A stretch of 48,899 nt of DNA from positions 1 through 48,899 of the forward strand of contig CAMLOU010000008.1 in assembly GCA_946481735.1 (NCBI GenBank). Reading direction: 5' to 3'. Under the pieces are notes generated by a model. It saw only the letters and a list, made by a program, of their open reading frames with translations. It was not told the origin of the DNA and did not search any database. Source of the stretch: an uncultured Cellvibrio sp. (GTDB lineage: Bacteria; Pseudomonadota; Gammaproteobacteria; Pseudomonadales; Cellvibrionaceae). This document shows positions 47,236 through 48,899 of this stretch, piece by piece (the stretch's first letter is position 1; the number at the start of each line of letters is the position of its first letter). The position numbers and the translations under genes were made by a program.

Positions 47236-47538
47236 AGTTATCAACCTGTTAAAAGCGTACATCTATAGCCGGGGTTAGAGATTTATCTACTTAGTAAAAA
47301 CGAGGGATGTGGCGAACCTCGTTAAAAGAAATCGCGCGCAGGGCAAGCTCATCAACGATCCCTGTATAAAAGGTAGCAGTTGCACATAACGAAGCGCACC
47401 AACTTTAACCTTTTATGACATCTTTTCATTTATGAATAATTGATGTTCGACGATTTTAGCGTGGAGAACAGGCAAGTAAGCTGACTTATCGTCGTTTTTA
47501 CCACTATTGACACCCGGCCGCCCGGGAAGCTACTACTT

Positions 47539-47556
47539 ATTGACAGCGCTGTCAAT
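47539..47556. promoter_or_regulatory. Perfect 18-base LacI-type operator palindrome
   Basis: ATTGACAGCGCTGTCAAT reads the same on both strands. The AGCGCT centre and TGACA arms are typical of LacI-family operators. It covers the -35 box of the predicted glucokinase promoter, so a bound protein would block RNA polymerase. A LacI-family gene ends at the right edge of the window and is the obvious candidate ligand. Confidence 0.75.
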
Positions 47557-47568
47557 GATAACTACACT
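47540..47568 (+). promoter_or_regulatory. Probable glucokinase promoter
   Basis: TTGACA (47540-47545), a perfect -35, is followed after 17 bases by TACACT (47563-47568), four of six -10 matches. The -35 lies inside the palindrome, and the leader before the ATG would be about 158 bases. Confidence 0.6.
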
Positions 47569-47732
47569 GCGCCGGCCTTGAATGCTGGTTCCGGTGTCGT
47601 TACTCTTGCGAATGTCTTTCGGCATCGCTTTTGGCACAGAATCAGCATAGCTCACATAGCTACGTCATGCGCCTCGCTTCGGGTTGCAATGCGATATAAC
47701 GACAGTATTGATATATAAAATTGAGGAGAAGC

Positions 47733-48734
47733 ATGAGTCAGTTACTGGTAGCAGACATCGGCGGCACCAATGCGCGGTTCGGCCTGGTTGAATTAAGTAC
47801 AAATGCAGGACAACAGAATTACGGGGCCCAGCAACAAAAGACCCTGAAATGTGCCGACTATCCTGACATTGCCACAATGATCAAAGCCTACTGCAGCCAT
47901 GTTGGGGCATCACTGCCGCCCTACGCTTGCCTGGCTATTGCGGGCCCCATTGAAAAAGGCTGGGCCCAGATGACCAATCTGAACTGGAAGTTTTCCATCG
48001 AAGACCTGCGCAAAGAGCTGGGCATGAAAGCGCTCGATGTGATCAACGACTTCGCAGCCCTTGCCTACGCTACACCTTTCTTGCCGGCGCAGGATATCAA
48101 ACCGCTCTATACCGCGAAATCCAGCCAGGATTCAGCTATTGTCGTGCTTGGCCCCGGAACCGGTTTCGGCATGGCTGCCCTGGTGCCAGACCATACCCAG
48201 ACACAACGTGGCTGGAAGATTCTCCCGACCGAGGGCGGCCATTGCAGTTTTGCTCCCACCACCGATAAAGAAATGGCCATTCGTGCATTCCTTGCGCAGA
48301 CCGATGACCATGTATCTATTGAAGATATTCTGTCGGGTCGTGGCCTGGTTTCAATTTATCGCGCGCTCTCTCATATCAACGGCACGCCAGCACAGAATTT
48401 TACACCGGCTGAGGTCAGCACCAAGGGATTGGCCAATGAAGACCCGACATGCCGGGAGGCTCTGGTCACGTTTTGCAATATTCTGGGCAGTGTTGCTGGA
48501 GATAAAGCCTTATCTCTGGGCGCGAAAGGTGGTGTGTACCTGGGCGGCGGAATTATTCCAAAGATCGCCAGTTTTATTCCCCAGACCGATTTTGTCAGCC
48601 GCTTTAAACATAAAGGGCCGATGAGCGGTTATGTTAGCGATATTTCTGTCAATATGATTATCAACGATACTGCCGCCTTGGTGGGATCGGCTGCCTGGCT
48701 TATCAATACTGCCTTAACGATGCGTGGTGAATAA
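47733..48734 (+). CDS. glk: Glucokinase, Glk family
   Basis: The 333-residue enzyme phosphorylates free glucose with ATP in the cytoplasm. The phosphate-binding loop LLVADIGGTNARFGL opens the protein, followed by CLAIAGPI, NLNWKFSIEDLR, VINDFAALAYATPFL with the catalytic aspartate, VLGPGTGFGMAAL, LPTEGGHCSFAP and SGRGLVSIYRAL, all as in proteobacterial Glk. GAGGAG lies five bases before the ATG at 47733. Next to two GH3 enzymes, it completes the step from beta-glucoside to glucose 6-phosphate. A LacI-type palindrome at its promoter predicts sugar-responsive control. Confidence 0.95.
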   Translation: MSQLLVADIGGTNARFGLVELSTNAGQQNYGAQQQKTLKCADYPDIATMIKAYCSHVGASLPPYACLAIAGPIEKGWAQMTNLNWKFSIEDLRKELGMKALDVINDFAALAYATPFLPAQDIKPLYTAKSSQDSAIVVLGPGTGFGMAALVPDHTQTQRGWKILPTEGGHCSFAPTTDKEMAIRAFLAQTDDHVSIEDILSGRGLVSIYRALSHINGTPAQNFTPAEVSTKGLANEDPTCREALVTFCNILGSVAGDKALSLGAKGGVYLGGGIIPKIASFIPQTDFVSRFKHKGPMSGYVSDISVNMIINDTAALVGSAAWLINTALTMRGE

Positions 48735-48774
48735 ACCGTTTGGCAAATGAATGGAAGCCTCCCATACGATAAAC

Positions 48775-48798
48775 AAATGCGCCTTCGGGCGCATTTTT
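48775..48798. terminator. Bidirectional intrinsic terminator between glk and the LacI-family gene
   Basis: AAATGCGCC (48775-48783) pairs with GGCGCATTT (48788-48796) around a stable TTCG loop, followed by more T. The A-rich left flank gives a weaker T-run on the minus strand, so it can also end the converging regulator gene. Confidence 0.9.
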
Positions 48799-48806
48799 AT
48801 TGCCTG

Positions 48807-48899
48807 CTAATTAGACCCGATCACTGTTTTCTTTTTTGGCGCCGGCCCAGTGGAGTCACGCATGATCAAGCTGGAACTCAACATACTTGCCGGAAGCTG
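48807..48899 (-). CDS. LacI-family transcriptional regulator, C-terminal fragment
   Basis: Only the last 30 residues are in the window. Read on the minus strand they give QLPASMLSSSLIMRDST followed by GPAPKKKTVIGSN and a TAG. The LIxRxSTGPAP pattern closes many LacI/GalR-family repressors, where it ends the sugar-binding domain. The frame is open to the window edge. The gene converges on glucokinase and is a good candidate for the protein that binds the palindrome at 47539. The family call rests on a short segment. Confidence 0.65.
   Translation of the reverse strand, partial: QLPASMLSSSLIMRDSTGPAPKKKTVIGSN

Larger units (their letters stand above)
47236..47732. other. Divergent control region between the lipoprotein GH3 and glucokinase genes
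   Basis: This 497-base gap is non-coding. It holds an 18-base perfect palindrome and the glucokinase promoter near 47540-47568. It must also hold the GH3 promoter on the minus strand, for which I see only a weak candidate built on the other half of the palindrome (TTGACA on the minus strand at 47555-47550, then TAGCTT at 47532-47527). Confidence 0.6.

Overview
The window looks like chromosomal DNA of a polysaccharide-degrading gammaproteobacterium close to Cellvibrio (Cellvibrionaceae). The signs are secreted carbohydrate-active enzymes with long polyserine linkers and stacked binding modules (a GH18 chitinase; a PL11 rhamnogalacturonan lyase with CBM13, CBM35 and CBM10), a PL10 pectate lyase, paired GH3 beta-glucosidases, and a proteobacterial sdhCDAB-sucAB-lpd-sucCD gene order with divergent gltA. 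The assignment rests on protein reading only. I see no rRNA, tRNA, CRISPR array or insertion sequence.

Layout. 1-2900: a truncated unknown gene, a YggS-like protein that appears to lack the PLP lysine, and a two-gene minus-strand pair (LicD-type phosphotransferase and cytidylyltransferase-like protein) suited to decorating a surface glycan. 3090-10630: a giant propeller-type hybrid sensor kinase ending in a GGDEF domain, then a GH18 chitinase behind two operator-like palindromes resembling NagR boxes. 10750-16070: a GT25 glycosyltransferase, a nested inverted repeat, the PL11 lyase and a DUF4380-like secreted protein. 16450-24660: an orphan type VI secretion cargo cassette of VgrG, a TPR-containing candidate adaptor, a PAAR-like/Rhs protein with a C-terminal nuclease-like toxin, and a probable immunity protein. 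24680-26660: a small TIGR02647-like gene and the pectate lyase. 26820-40200: the TCA-cycle cluster, with the nine-gene sdh-suc cluster on the minus strand and citrate synthase on the plus strand. 40230-48899: an outer-membrane porin, two tandem GH3 enzymes, glucokinase and the 3' end of a LacI-family regulator.

How the parts fit. Secreted lyases and chitinase release oligosaccharides, the porin may admit them, and the GH3 pair (one predicted inner-membrane lipoprotein, one apparently without an export signal) cleaves beta-glucosides to glucose. Glucokinase phosphorylates that glucose and the TCA cluster oxidises the resulting carbon. A perfect 18-bp palindrome overlaps the -35 element of the glucokinase promoter, and a LacI-family gene converges on glucokinase, which suggests local sugar-responsive repression. 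The two most unusual items are the lysine-less YggS paralogue and the uncharacterised protein between VgrG and the PAAR-Rhs toxin.
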